NCBI RefSeq assembly: GCF_047601505.1
Contig: NZ_JASGJD010000001.1
Location: forward strand, 2,480,001-2,544,000
Reading direction: 5' to 3'
Origin: Cloacibacterium sp047601505
GTDB lineage: Bacteria > Bacteroidota > Bacteroidia > Flavobacteriales > Weeksellaceae
DNA length: 64,000 nucleotides
The notes below the pieces were generated by a model, which was given only the letters and a program-made list of their open reading frames with translations, ran no database searches and was not told the origin of the DNA. Shown here piece by piece: positions 6,964 to 15,777 of this stretch; the stretch's first letter is position 1, and each line of letters begins with the position of its first letter. The position numbers and the translations under genes were made by a program.

Positions 6964-9630
6964 TTATTGTAAGTTGATAGTACTTTTACATTTAGGATAG
7001 TTGGTACAACCTAAAAAAATACCATATTTACCAGTTCTTTTAGTCATGAAGCCACTATTGCAATCAGGACAGAGAAATTGATTTTCTAAAATTGACAAAT
7101 CGTTGAACGTTTGATTGCATACTGGAAAATTGGAACAGCCTAAAAATTTTTTACCATTTGAAGTATTGTCTCTAATAACAAGTTTGCCAGTTATACAATA
7201 TGGGCAATTAGTTGTTTTTAGTAAATCACCATTCGAATTTACCAAGTAGTTATTGTCTGATAAAATTTCTTTAACAAATAACGAAACATCAGATGGGATG
7301 AGTAGAATGTTTTCATTTTTAGTTCTAGTTAATGCTACATAAAATAGTCTACGTTCTTCTGCTAATTTATATTCTTCTTGCTCACTTAGTAATACATGTA
7401 AAATAGGGTCATCTGACATTTTATTTGGAAAACCAAATAGGTTATTTTCTAGGTTTAATAATATAACATTATCAGCTTCTGTTCCTTTTGATTTGTGTAC
7501 AGTTAAAAATTTAATATCAACTTCTTCGAAGCCTTTAACTTTTAATTTACCAGATGATTCATAATATTTAATTCTGTCATCAGTAGTTAAATTAATTAAT
7601 CCATTAACATCAAAACTATGTCTTCCCAAAACTAAAATATTTTTATTACCATATTTTTCTTTAAGTAATTTTACTGTGTTTATAAAAGTACTCACTAGAT
7701 TATCCTCAGGATAATGCACAAATTTTATCGGTTCTTCTAATGTTTCTTTTTTAGATTTAGGATTCTTAGAAAATTGTCTTGGATTTTTTTTAATAAAATC
7801 TGAAGTTATGTCAATAAGTGATTGTGAATTTCTATATGTTTGTTCAATTAAAAGAAGTATATACTTACCAACATATTTTTCAAAATTACTGAACAGTGAA
7901 ATATCACTACCTGCAAAACGATATATAGATTGCCAGTCATCACCAACACAAATAAGTCTAGCACCAGATATATCTCTAATTTCTTTAATCAAATTAAAAC
8001 GGGAATATGATATATCTTGATACTCATCAATAATGACGTATTTGTAACTGGTTTTTGATGTATTTTCTTTAATTAAATCTGTAGCATGATTAATCATGTC
8101 ATTAAAGTCTATTTCATTTCTTTCTTTTAATGTATTATCATATTTTTCAAGAATTGGAAGTACAAACTGTAAAAACATTTCCTGTCTCTCTAACATAAAT
8201 GAATTTTTAGTTTTACTACTATCAGAAAATAACTTTTGTAATGATTTTTTTTCTAATTTTCTTGATTTACTTAAGTTTATAAAACTTTCAATTAATTTAA
8301 TAATTTAATTACCAAAATTTTCATCATTATTTGAAACTTTGGTATAGATAAGTTTTGTATTAATAGGTTTGAATGAAACATTACAATTCTCCAACATTTC
8401 TGTAAGTTTTTGAATTAAAATGTTATCCCTATTATAATAAGAATAAGTTTCAATTAGTTTTGTATTGTATTTTTTGTGAGCTTCTCTTTTAATCTGCATC
8501 CCTTTTAAGTATTCTTTTTCATTGAATGGATTTAACCATTTTGCTCGATTATTTTCATCAACCCCAAAATACTCTAAATAAATATCATAATCTTTAAGAT
8601 AAAAGTCAGGACGATAAATTACTTCTCCAAAAGGGTATGGCTTTTCATACTCATAATTGATACCATTGAGATATAAAAAATTTGCTATTATAAGTTCCTC
8701 AACACTTTTAACTCTTTCGCCTTGAATAGTATCAAGTGAAGATTTGGAAATCTTATTTAATGACTCGCACTTTGACTTAAGCGTTTGTAAATCAATACCT
8801 TTTTCATTATCTATTTTATCACCTAATGAATCATAATTATCAGAATCCTCAGGGATATTCATATAGCAAGCTACATATTGAATGTAAGACTGTAAAGCTA
8901 TAGAATTATTTAAAATATCTGTTTTTAAATATTCTTTAATTACACTGCTTAAAGTATTTTCATTTGTTACTGAGGGAACAAATGATTGATATTTTTTAAT
9001 TACATCGTAACTAAGTTTGTGAAAAGTAGTTGCCTCTACATCTAATTCCAATTTTTTTAATCTTTCATTTAACTCTTCTACTGTTTTTTTGGTAAAGGAT
9101 AATAATAGTATTTCTTTAGAAGAAATATTTTTCTTTTCGACTAGATATTTAACTTTACCTAAAATTGTGAGAGTCTTACCAGAACCTGCACCAGCAATGA
9201 TTAAATTTGAATATTCATCAGTTATTAATGCTGTCCTCTGCTGGTCATCTAATTTTTTTCCCTCGATATCATCAAAATATTGCTCTAATTTTTCTTTTTG
9301 AGTATTTACATAATTCTGATTATAAGAAGCAATGAAATTGTCAAAATTTGAAAAAATATCATTAAACTTTTTAACTGTTTCTTCTTTTTTGTAGTACTTT
9401 GTCTTATTCTTAAAAAACTTTCCAACATTTGAGTAATTTGATTTTATCTGTTCTCTTTCAATCCAAGTTACATAATCACTAAATCTATTCATTTGTTCTA
9501 CGAAATCTTTGATTTGCTGCAAATTTTTCAAATAAACTATGTTTGAATATTTATTCTTTTCTTTTTTAATGTATAGATAAAAAAGAATCAAGGAAATTGA
9601 GATTAAGAATGTAATAATTAGAAATTCCAT
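6964..9630 (-). pseudogene. HelD/UvrD-like SF1 helicase interrupted by one in-frame TAA
   Basis: A single reading frame runs 9630 to 6964, broken only by TAA at 8305-8307. The first part (441 aa) has an N-terminal membrane helix, Walker A AGAGSGKT and a helicase-IV-type insert (RPDFYLKDYDIYLEYFG ... LIETYSYY). Thirty-six open codons follow the stop. The second part (410 aa from the next ATG at 8196) has IIDEYQDIS, GDDWQSIYRFAG, QTYRNS, TVHKSKGTEADN and ALTRTK, then two C4 zinc ribbons (CPYC/CSNFPVC and CPDC/CTNYPKC) of topoisomerase type. Neither half alone has all the helicase motifs. It is either a recent nonsense mutation, a sequence error, or read through. The 5' gene of the operon ends 131 bases upstream. 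Confidence 0.85.
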
Positions 9631-9665
9631 TTTATAACTAAAGTTCTTTATTGCTAAAAAAACAA

Positions 9666-9714
9666 AAATTTAAATAAAAAAAATGAATTCAGAAAGAAAA
9701 GTCACGGATTAGAA
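9666..9714. repeat. 49-bp direct repeat, copy B
   Basis: Second copy of the element at 6898-6946 (44/49 identical), in the gap between the 603-aa gene and the helicase start. The shared parts are the first 22 bases, then AGTCAC plus four bases either side, and GATTAGAA. It may mark cassette edges, a promoter/leader module or an RNA-processing site. Confidence 0.85.
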
Positions 9715-9761
9715 TCTGAGCTATAAGGTTACAACAAAGCTATATTATAAAAACTTTTTCA

Positions 9762-11573
9762 TCATGGTTTGCAATGAATATAAACTTCAGTGTTAGCTTC
9801 AAAACAACTAGAGATAAGTGAAGAGATGAACCATAATATTTGTATTACTTCATTCCTTTCACGAAATGATTCACCATTTTTCAATTTATGTAATCTGTCT
9901 TCCAATGCAGATTTTGATATAAAGTTAATTACAATATGAACCTGCTTTTTTATATTTGGATATCCTTTAATTTTTTTGAAATAAGAAATAACATCATTTG
10001 AATTTTGCTCAGTTCTAATTCTATTTATTTGTGTTTCTACTGAACCATTTTTGTATTTGTTATTCCATAGATTTTCTTTAATTTCCCATTGATCATCAGA
10101 AGGAGACAAATTACCTAAATTTTTTAGAGCTTGTCCTACAATATCCTGAAAGTCAGAAGCCGAAAAATTGGAATTCTTATACTTTGAATGATAAAATGCA
10201 ATTGATTCTTCATTTAATCCTATGTGATCAGCCCATTCTTTAGAAAGGTCATCACAAATAAAATAATCATAATCTGTCTTGAATTTATTCTCTACAAATC
10301 CAAAAACAGATTCACTATTAAAATTTTTAGAATCAATTCTGAATTGTCCTTTCTCTGAAGTAACATTTTCAAGCTCAGGACTTTCTTTGAATATTTTTAA
10401 TACTGAATCTAAATTTCCCAATAATCTATTATCTTTAAATAATTTTCGATTACAATAAATAAATTCAGGGTTATCAAAAGTTATAATGTAGCTTCGAGTC
10501 CAGTTTATGACTGATAGAATAGGATAGCATAAATCCGTTTCATATTCAATATAAAGTTTTGAAAGTTTTTTTGAACGAAGTGTTATGGATTTATCATTTA
10601 GAAATAAACTTAAATCATTTACTATTTTATTTTTTATCCTATATATGTCGTCCTCAATTTTCTCAATTTCTAATAAAAACTCGAATTTTTTTAAAATTGG
10701 AATCAAGTTAATTTCTCTTTCAATAATTTCATCAGATTTTTTTATCCGATAAAAACATCTACGTATTTTATTTTCTTCAAATTCTTTGTAAATTTTGCTC
10801 AATACAATTAGAATTGATGTTGGTGTCAATTCATCTTTGTGTTTAGAATAGTCTATAGATGTTGCGAATGATGACAAAAAATTTATTTTAGGAATATAGT
10901 TTTTTATTTTATGAACAGTATTGTTACACCAAATAAGAAACCCGTCAAACGTATTTTTAGGACCAAGTTGATTAATTCTAGAGGAATTAACTGATATAGT
11001 AACCTTTTCCTCATCATTGCTTACTCTAACTGTATTAAGAATATATCCTTGTAATCCAAAACTTGATACATTTTCTTGCAAATTTGGTGACTCTAAGCTT
11101 TTTTGTCTAATTGCTCTATCCGAAATATTCATATTGTCCATACTTAATTTTTCAAAAGAAGTGTTATCTTGAGAAAAAATAGAAGTCATTACATTATAAT
11201 CCAAAGGTTCAAAATCAGAAAGGAAATCAGTTATTTTAGAGATATTTTTTCGAGCAATTACAAGGTGTTCTTCAAAATCAATTATACAGATGTAAGCTAA
11301 TTTTACTTCTTCCCAATTAGTAATAAAATCTTCAATAAAAGATGGCTTTTTAATATATTTAAAAACTAATACAGAGTAAAATATTTCACTACCATCAATT
11401 AGTATTTTTTGCTTTTTAACAATTTCAAGTAAAGCTTTTCCTTGCTTATCAGCTGAAGCTTCCGAAAAAGTTCTCTTTATACTTCTCTTGGATAAAAAAC
11501 CTGATTTTTCTTTAAGAAAAAAATAAGCATTCTCATGTAGAATTATTTTTTCTAATAATTGTGAATTTGTCAT
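9762..11573 (-). CDS. Uncharacterised 603-aa protein with a nuclease-like motif block
   Basis: First gene of the leftward island operon. The first ~430 residues show no motif I know. Residues about 435-490 read FICDDLSKEWADHIGL, then IAFYHSK, then SDFQDIVGQALKNLG. An Asp in a hydrophobic strand, a following strand ending in x-x-K, and a helix with QA is the order expected of a PD-(D/E)XK-type fold. I remember a similar 'ADxI ... YHxK ... QA' pattern from restriction-related proteins, but cannot name the family. No signal peptide or membrane helix. As the operon leader it may be the sensor or nuclease of the system. Confidence 0.75.
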   Translation of the reverse strand: MTNSQLLEKIILHENAYFFLKEKSGFLSKRSIKRTFSEASADKQGKALLEIVKKQKILIDGSEIFYSVLVFKYIKKPSFIEDFITNWEEVKLAYICIIDFEEHLVIARKNISKITDFLSDFEPLDYNVMTSIFSQDNTSFEKLSMDNMNISDRAIRQKSLESPNLQENVSSFGLQGYILNTVRVSNDEEKVTISVNSSRINQLGPKNTFDGFLIWCNNTVHKIKNYIPKINFLSSFATSIDYSKHKDELTPTSILIVLSKIYKEFEENKIRRCFYRIKKSDEIIEREINLIPILKKFEFLLEIEKIEDDIYRIKNKIVNDLSLFLNDKSITLRSKKLSKLYIEYETDLCYPILSVINWTRSYIITFDNPEFIYCNRKLFKDNRLLGNLDSVLKIFKESPELENVTSEKGQFRIDSKNFNSESVFGFVENKFKTDYDYFICDDLSKEWADHIGLNEESIAFYHSKYKNSNFSASDFQDIVGQALKNLGNLSPSDDQWEIKENLWNNKYKNGSVETQINRIRTEQNSNDVISYFKKIKGYPNIKKQVHIVINFISKSALEDRLHKLKNGESFRERNEVIQILWFISSLISSCFEANTEVYIHCKP

Positions 11574-11910
11574 TTGGTTTTATGGGGTAAATTTTTAAAA
11601 ATGTTGAATATCTTGCCGTCTGCTTTACGAAGTTTCCTCTGGGAGTGTTGCTTCCGAGAGGGAATTTTGCAAAAGCGCTTGATGTTTTGAATGTCTGCGC
11701 GTAGCGACTATATTACATCAGAGGATACAATCCGCGTATCCATTGCACCAAAATCTAATTTTAAATGTTTATTTGTTAAGAATTTTGAGTTTCTGTTTAT
11801 TTGTTTTGTACAAATATATTAAAATCAGTTGATTATAAAATACATACCTCTGCTTTTTTATCAATAATTTAAATTATTAAAGTAAAGTTAAATTAAAAAA
11901 TATTTCTCGT
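11574..11910. other. Gene-free spacer with GC-rich hairpins
   Basis: No credible ORF. Between 11632 and 11752 the base composition rises and two stem-loops appear: CCTCT/AGAGG (11636-11662) and GGATAC/GTATCC (11723-11741). TATATTACATC at 11709-11719 repeats the loop sequence of the stem at 2892-2935. The spacer lies upstream of the leftward operon and could hold its promoter and a long leader. The rest is plain AT-rich sequence. Confidence 0.5.
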
Positions 11911-11926
11911 TTACGGAAAACCGTAA
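11911..11926. promoter_or_regulatory. Palindrome TTACGG-AAAA-CCGTAA
   Basis: Perfect 6-bp arms around AAAA, 57 bp upstream of the 48-aa ORF. The 12-bp core ACGGAAAACCGT recurs as its reverse complement at 12816-12827, upstream of the helicase-nuclease gene. Two copies at the head of one cluster suggest a shared operator. Confidence 0.45.
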
Positions 11927-11982
11927 GGTGACATAAAAAAAACTGCATACATTTATTTCTGTTTAATCAAAATATTAATAAA

Positions 11983-12129
11983 ATGAACACAATTAAAGCA
12001 ATTAAGCCTGGACCCAAACTCAATAAGCCAGATGGAACGCCAGACCGAAGAAGAAGAGTTACACCAGAAGTAAAGCCAAAACACCCAGAACTAAAGCCTC
12101 ACAAGCACAAACCTGGAGACTCTAAATAG
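11983..12129 (+). CDS. Small basic proline-rich protein, 48 aa
   Basis: ATG at 11983, stop TAG at 12127-12129. The product is dominated by Lys, Pro and Arg (MNTIKAIKPGPKLN, then DRRRRVTPEVKPKHPELKPH) with no hydrophobic helix. The strongly biased composition argues that it is a real reading frame, not chance AT-rich sequence. It is the first ORF rightward of the palindrome at 11911. Such a basic peptide could bind nucleic acid; that is inference. Confidence 0.45.
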   Translation: MNTIKAIKPGPKLNKPDGTPDRRRRVTPEVKPKHPELKPHKHKPGDSK

Positions 12130-12240
12130 ATTGAATCCTCTTTTCTATTAATAATTACATCTTTAGTAATTTTAAAGAAGTAGTTTAATTATTACGTATA
12201 CATTTTTTTTTAAGATATAATAAATAAAAAATACTAATAA

Positions 12241-12300
12241 ATGAGAGAAATGTTTAATCTGTTCGGCTATGATGAAATCTCCAACGATAAAAGAAAGTGA
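12241..12300 (+). CDS. Possible 19-aa leader or remnant ORF
   Basis: ATG at 12241, stop TGA at 12298-12300; product MREMFNLFGYDEISNDKRK. It could be a leader peptide or the N-terminal stub of a lost gene. There is no supporting evidence beyond an intact small frame. Confidence 0.15.
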   Translation: MREMFNLFGYDEISNDKRK

Positions 12301-12332
12301 TTCTTATTAATTTAATTTCAAATTTGGTTTTG

Positions 12333-12340
12333 TAATTTTG
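12333..12340 (+). promoter_or_regulatory. -7 box TAATTTTG before the 144-aa gene
   Basis: TAATTTTG fits TAnnTTTG and ends four bases before the ATG at 12345. The flank TTTGGTTTTGTAnTTTTGAAA is also present at 12842-12860 before the helicase gene, so the two promoters are near copies. Such a short distance implies a leaderless mRNA. Confidence 0.4.
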
Positions 12341-12344
12341 AAAG

Positions 12345-12779
12345 ATGGTAGTAAAAATACAATCGATAGAATATTTAAAATTTTCAATTGGCAGTTATCA
12401 TAGTGAATATCGCCATTTTATTTTTGAGGATGGTTTTTTTACGTATAAAGAAACCCAATTTGATATGGAGACAGAGATTAATCCAATTGGATATTTAGAT
12501 AAAGATTTTTATATAAAATTAATTGAAATTTTGAATAAAACTCAATTTACTAATTGGCAAAGAAAATATGAAGATGTAAATATAGTTGATGGTACAGAAT
12601 GGAAGTTAGAAGTAAAGTATAATAATAGAAAAACCAGTAAAATAACTTTTGGGTATAATCAATTTCCATTAATAATTGAAAAAGATGGGACTAACAAAAT
12701 TATTGATTGTGAAAAAGACTTCTTTAAAATGATGAAGTTGTTTAATCAGATTATCAAAAGGAAACTCTATTTCCATTAA
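12345..12779 (+). CDS. Hypothetical protein, 144 aa
   Basis: A soluble alpha/beta-looking protein without a signal peptide. The middle part DGTEWKLEVKYNNRKTSKITFGYNQFP resembles a 'DGtqWel...G.N.yP' pattern that I associate with small Bacteroidota hypothetical proteins. It stands alone between two palindromes and shares its promoter sequence with the defence cluster that starts 95 bp downstream. It might be regulated together with that cluster. Function unknown. Confidence 0.65.
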   Translation: MVVKIQSIEYLKFSIGSYHSEYRHFIFEDGFFTYKETQFDMETEINPIGYLDKDFYIKLIEILNKTQFTNWQRKYEDVNIVDGTEWKLEVKYNNRKTSKITFGYNQFPLIIEKDGTNKIIDCEKDFFKMMKLFNQIIKRKLYFH

Positions 12780-12815
12780 TTTTATTTCAATTTAATATAA
12801 TTTATTACAGATTTT

Positions 12816-12827
12816 ACGGTTTTCCGT
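12816..12827. promoter_or_regulatory. Palindrome ACGG-TTTT-CCGT upstream of the restriction cluster
   Basis: This 12-bp core is the reverse complement of the core at 11913-11924. It ends 22 bp before the -7 box of the helicase gene, where a repressor or activator would overlap the -33 region. No dedicated regulator is encoded inside the cluster. Confidence 0.4.
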
Positions 12828-12849
12828 TTTTTATTATCGTTTGGTTTTG

Positions 12850-12857
12850 TATTTTTG
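12850..12857 (+). promoter_or_regulatory. -7 box TATTTTTG before the helicase-nuclease gene
   Basis: TATTTTTG matches TAnnTTTG. The next in-frame start codon is TTG at 12875, which leaves only a very short leader. No exact -33 TTG sits at the expected 19-21 nt; that position overlaps the palindrome arm. Confidence 0.4.
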
Positions 12858-12874
12858 AAAAAAAACTAAACAAA

Positions 12875-15769
12875 TTGATATCATTAAACAGCTTTCAACA
12901 GCAAGTAGTAGATACTAAAGAAGGACCACTTCTTGTGATTGCTGGTCCTGGTTCTGGTAAAACGGCAACTTTGGTAGAACGTATTGTTTCTCTTATTCAA
13001 TCAGGTGTTCCTGCGGAAGAAATAATGGTATCTACTTTTACCGAAAAAGCAGCAAAAGAACTTATCACCAGAGTATCTAATAGATTATTAGCACTTGAAA
13101 TTCCTGTAAATCTTAATGAAATGTACATTGGTACATTGCACTCGATTTTCTTGCGATTTATTGAAGAATTTCGCGAGTATTCTACGCTTAAAAGAAACTA
13201 CCGTCTTTTAGATCAGTTTGACCAATGCTTTCTAATATTCAAAAACCTAAATACATACTTAGAAGTTGATGATCCCGCAGAAATTATAGGCACTCATTAT
13301 CAAAACAGATGGGCGAAGGCAAATAATCTGATGACTTACATTGGAAAGGTGTCAGAGGAATGCCTTGATGTTGAGGATTTGTGTAATGCCGATGAGGATG
13401 AAATCCGTGCTATTGGAGAATATTTCAAGATTTATCAAAATCAGTTAGCAGAAGAAAATGTCTTAGATTTTTCATCAATTCAGACAGAAATACTTCGTTT
13501 GCTTGAAGAAAACCCTAAAGTTCTTCAACAACTGCAATCTAAAATAAAATACATAATGGTAGATGAGTATCAAGATACCAATACCATTCAAGAAAAAATC
13601 CTTTTATTATTAGCTTCTAAAAATCACAATATTTGCGTTGTGGGTGATGATGACCAAGGTTTATATAGATTCAGAGGGGCAACAATTAGAAATATCTTAG
13701 AGTTCCCAAATAACTTTAAAAAAGGCACTTGCAAGCAAGTTGCCTTAACAACCAATTACCGTTCACACCCAGACATCATCCAATTTTACAATAATTGGAT
13801 GGCTCAATTGGATTGGACAGAAGGAAATAAAAAATTTAGATTTGAGAAAACGATAACGCCAAGAGAAGGAGACTTTCCTGAAACTGCTACTGTCATAACA
13901 GTTTCTAATGACCAGTCCTTTGAAGATTATTGCAAAGAAGTTTTGGCTTTTATTAATGAAATGGTTGATTCTGGTAAAGTCACAGATTACAACCAAATTG
14001 CATTTCTTTTCAAATCGGTTAAGAACGAAAGGGTTGTTGCACTTGCAAATTATTTAGAAGAAAACGGCATCAATATTTTCTCACCCCGTTCTTCACTCTT
14101 TTTTGAGCGCAATGAAGTTCAACTACTTTTTGGTGCATTAATATTTATCTTCCCAAATCTTTTTGAAGACCTAAAGTGGAATGATGATGCTAATCTACAA
14201 ATATGGCACACGTACGAGCATTGGAAAAATAAATTTGCTGAAGAACTTCGTTCTGACCCAGACAAACATAAGAATTTGCTCCAATGGTGCCGTACAAAGG
14301 CTAAAGAACATTTGATTCTAAAATCAAATACAAACTACGCTTTTACAGCTCTTGTTTATCAACTCTTAGAATTTCCAATGTTCTCAGAACATTTAGAGTT
14401 AGAATTAACAGATAACAAACTTCGTCTAAGGTCAGCATACAACATTGCACTAGTAACAAAGTTGCTTTTCAAATTCGAATTCTTATATAATGTAACGGTC
14501 TTAACACCTAAAAATGTACAAAAAACATTACAAGAACTTTTCAATACATACCTTCGCTTCATTATAGATGGCGGTATAGAAGAGTACGAAGACTTTGATG
14601 AATATGCACCTTCTGGTTGTGTTTCATTTATGACTATTCACCAATCAAAAGGATTGGAGTTTCCTATTGTTTTAGTAGGCTCACTCAACTTAAATCCAAC
14701 TAAACAGTTTGATGAAGTAGATGTAATACTTCAAAACAACTACTACCATAAGCAACCATTTGAGCCAATTGAAAAAACTAAATACTACGACTTTTGGAGA
14801 TTATTTTATACGGCTTTTTCAAGACCTCAAAATGTCTTGGCACTTACAGCCTTCGAAAAGAATGGACAAGGGAGAAATCCTTCTAAGCATTTCGAAAAAT
14901 CATACAAAGAAGCAGTGCCTTGGAGGTTGCACGCCTTCGATATAACGCAGTTAGAATTAGAAACAATTAAGCCAGTTAATATAAAGAAAGAATATTCTTT
15001 TACCTCGCATATTTTGCTATACGAAAACTGTCCACTACAATACAAGTTCTATAAAGAGTTAGAATTTACAGAAGTTCGTACAGGAGGTGTTTTAGGGGGT
15101 AGCTTATTGCATCAAACCATAGAAGATATTCACAAAGCAGTACTTCGCGACGAAGTGCATACACTTACGAACGAAAATATTACAGATTGGTTCAATGAGA
15201 ATTATTACCTATTGTCAAAAAGCCAAAGGTCTTATCTTCACCAAGGTCAGCAAGATGCTTTATTATCACAGGTATTAAGATATAGGGATAATCAGTCAGA
15301 TCGTTGGCATTTGATTAAAGAAGCCGAAGTCGATGTATCTTTGGTGAAGGAAGATTACATTCTTAAAGGGACGATTGACTTAATAGAAGGCGAAAATGGT
15401 ACCGTAGAACTCATAGATTTTAAGTCAGGATCCAAACCCGATGTCAATTCTAATGAGCCAAAAACAAAACAGGTCCTATCACAATACCGCAGACAACTAG
15501 AGATTTATGCGCACATAGTGGAGGAACGTACAGGTCATGAAGTGAGCAAAATGCACTTGTACTATCCTAAAGAAGAAGATGCAAGTCCTTACATTACTTT
15601 TAAGTCTAATAAGGATAACATCCAACATACCATTTCAGTTTTTGATGACGTGGTAACCAAAATAGAAAATAAAAATTACGATATGTCCAACACTGTAAAG
15701 TCTGAGAAACAATGCGGAGAATGCGATATGCGTTTCCATTGCAACCCAAGACATTACAGTTTAAAATAA
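12875..15769 (+). CDS. UvrD-like helicase fused to a Cas4/RecB-type nuclease
   Basis: 964 aa, TTG start. N-terminal SF1A helicase: SFQQQVVDT Q-motif, Walker A AGPGSGKT, VDEYQDTN, GDDDQGLYRFRGA, TTNYRSHP, TIHQSKGLEFP and TAFSRPQ, in the expected order through about residue 660. The C-terminal ~260 residues form a RecB-like PD-(D/E)XK nuclease: GTIDLI, then ELIDFKSG, then QLEIYAH. Four cysteines match an AddB/Cas4 iron-sulfur arrangement (C in ENCPLQY plus CGECDMRFHC). The protein should unwind and cut DNA. It is first of six same-strand genes, and its stop is 8 bases from the methyltransferase ATG, so it is part of the restriction cluster. All motifs appear intact. Confidence 0.93.
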   Translation: MISLNSFQQQVVDTKEGPLLVIAGPGSGKTATLVERIVSLIQSGVPAEEIMVSTFTEKAAKELITRVSNRLLALEIPVNLNEMYIGTLHSIFLRFIEEFREYSTLKRNYRLLDQFDQCFLIFKNLNTYLEVDDPAEIIGTHYQNRWAKANNLMTYIGKVSEECLDVEDLCNADEDEIRAIGEYFKIYQNQLAEENVLDFSSIQTEILRLLEENPKVLQQLQSKIKYIMVDEYQDTNTIQEKILLLLASKNHNICVVGDDDQGLYRFRGATIRNILEFPNNFKKGTCKQVALTTNYRSHPDIIQFYNNWMAQLDWTEGNKKFRFEKTITPREGDFPETATVITVSNDQSFEDYCKEVLAFINEMVDSGKVTDYNQIAFLFKSVKNERVVALANYLEENGINIFSPRSSLFFERNEVQLLFGALIFIFPNLFEDLKWNDDANLQIWHTYEHWKNKFAEELRSDPDKHKNLLQWCRTKAKEHLILKSNTNYAFTALVYQLLEFPMFSEHLELELTDNKLRLRSAYNIALVTKLLFKFEFLYNVTVLTPKNVQKTLQELFNTYLRFIIDGGIEEYEDFDEYAPSGCVSFMTIHQSKGLEFPIVLVGSLNLNPTKQFDEVDVILQNNYYHKQPFEPIEKTKYYDFWRLFYTAFSRPQNVLALTAFEKNGQGRNPSKHFEKSYKEAVPWRLHAFDITQLELETIKPVNIKKEYSFTSHILLYENCPLQYKFYKELEFTEVRTGGVLGGSLLHQTIEDIHKAVLRDEVHTLTNENITDWFNENYYLLSKSQRSYLHQGQQDALLSQVLRYRDNQSDRWHLIKEAEVDVSLVKEDYILKGTIDLIEGENGTVELIDFKSGSKPDVNSNEPKTKQVLSQYRRQLEIYAHIVEERTGHEVSKMHLYYPKEEDASPYITFKSNKDNIQHTISVFDDVVTKIENKNYDMSNTVKSEKQCGECDMRFHCNPRHYSLK

Positions 15770-15777
15770 ATATATAT

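Noticed and set aside
8096..9301. Plus-strand frames opposite the helicase gene
   Set aside because: They are antisense shadows of the helicase reading frame without start context or motifs.
15712..15777. Longer N-terminus of the methyltransferase
   Set aside because: It would overlap the helicase gene by 58 bases and add a low-quality sequence; the ATG at 15778 gives a normal Mod start.
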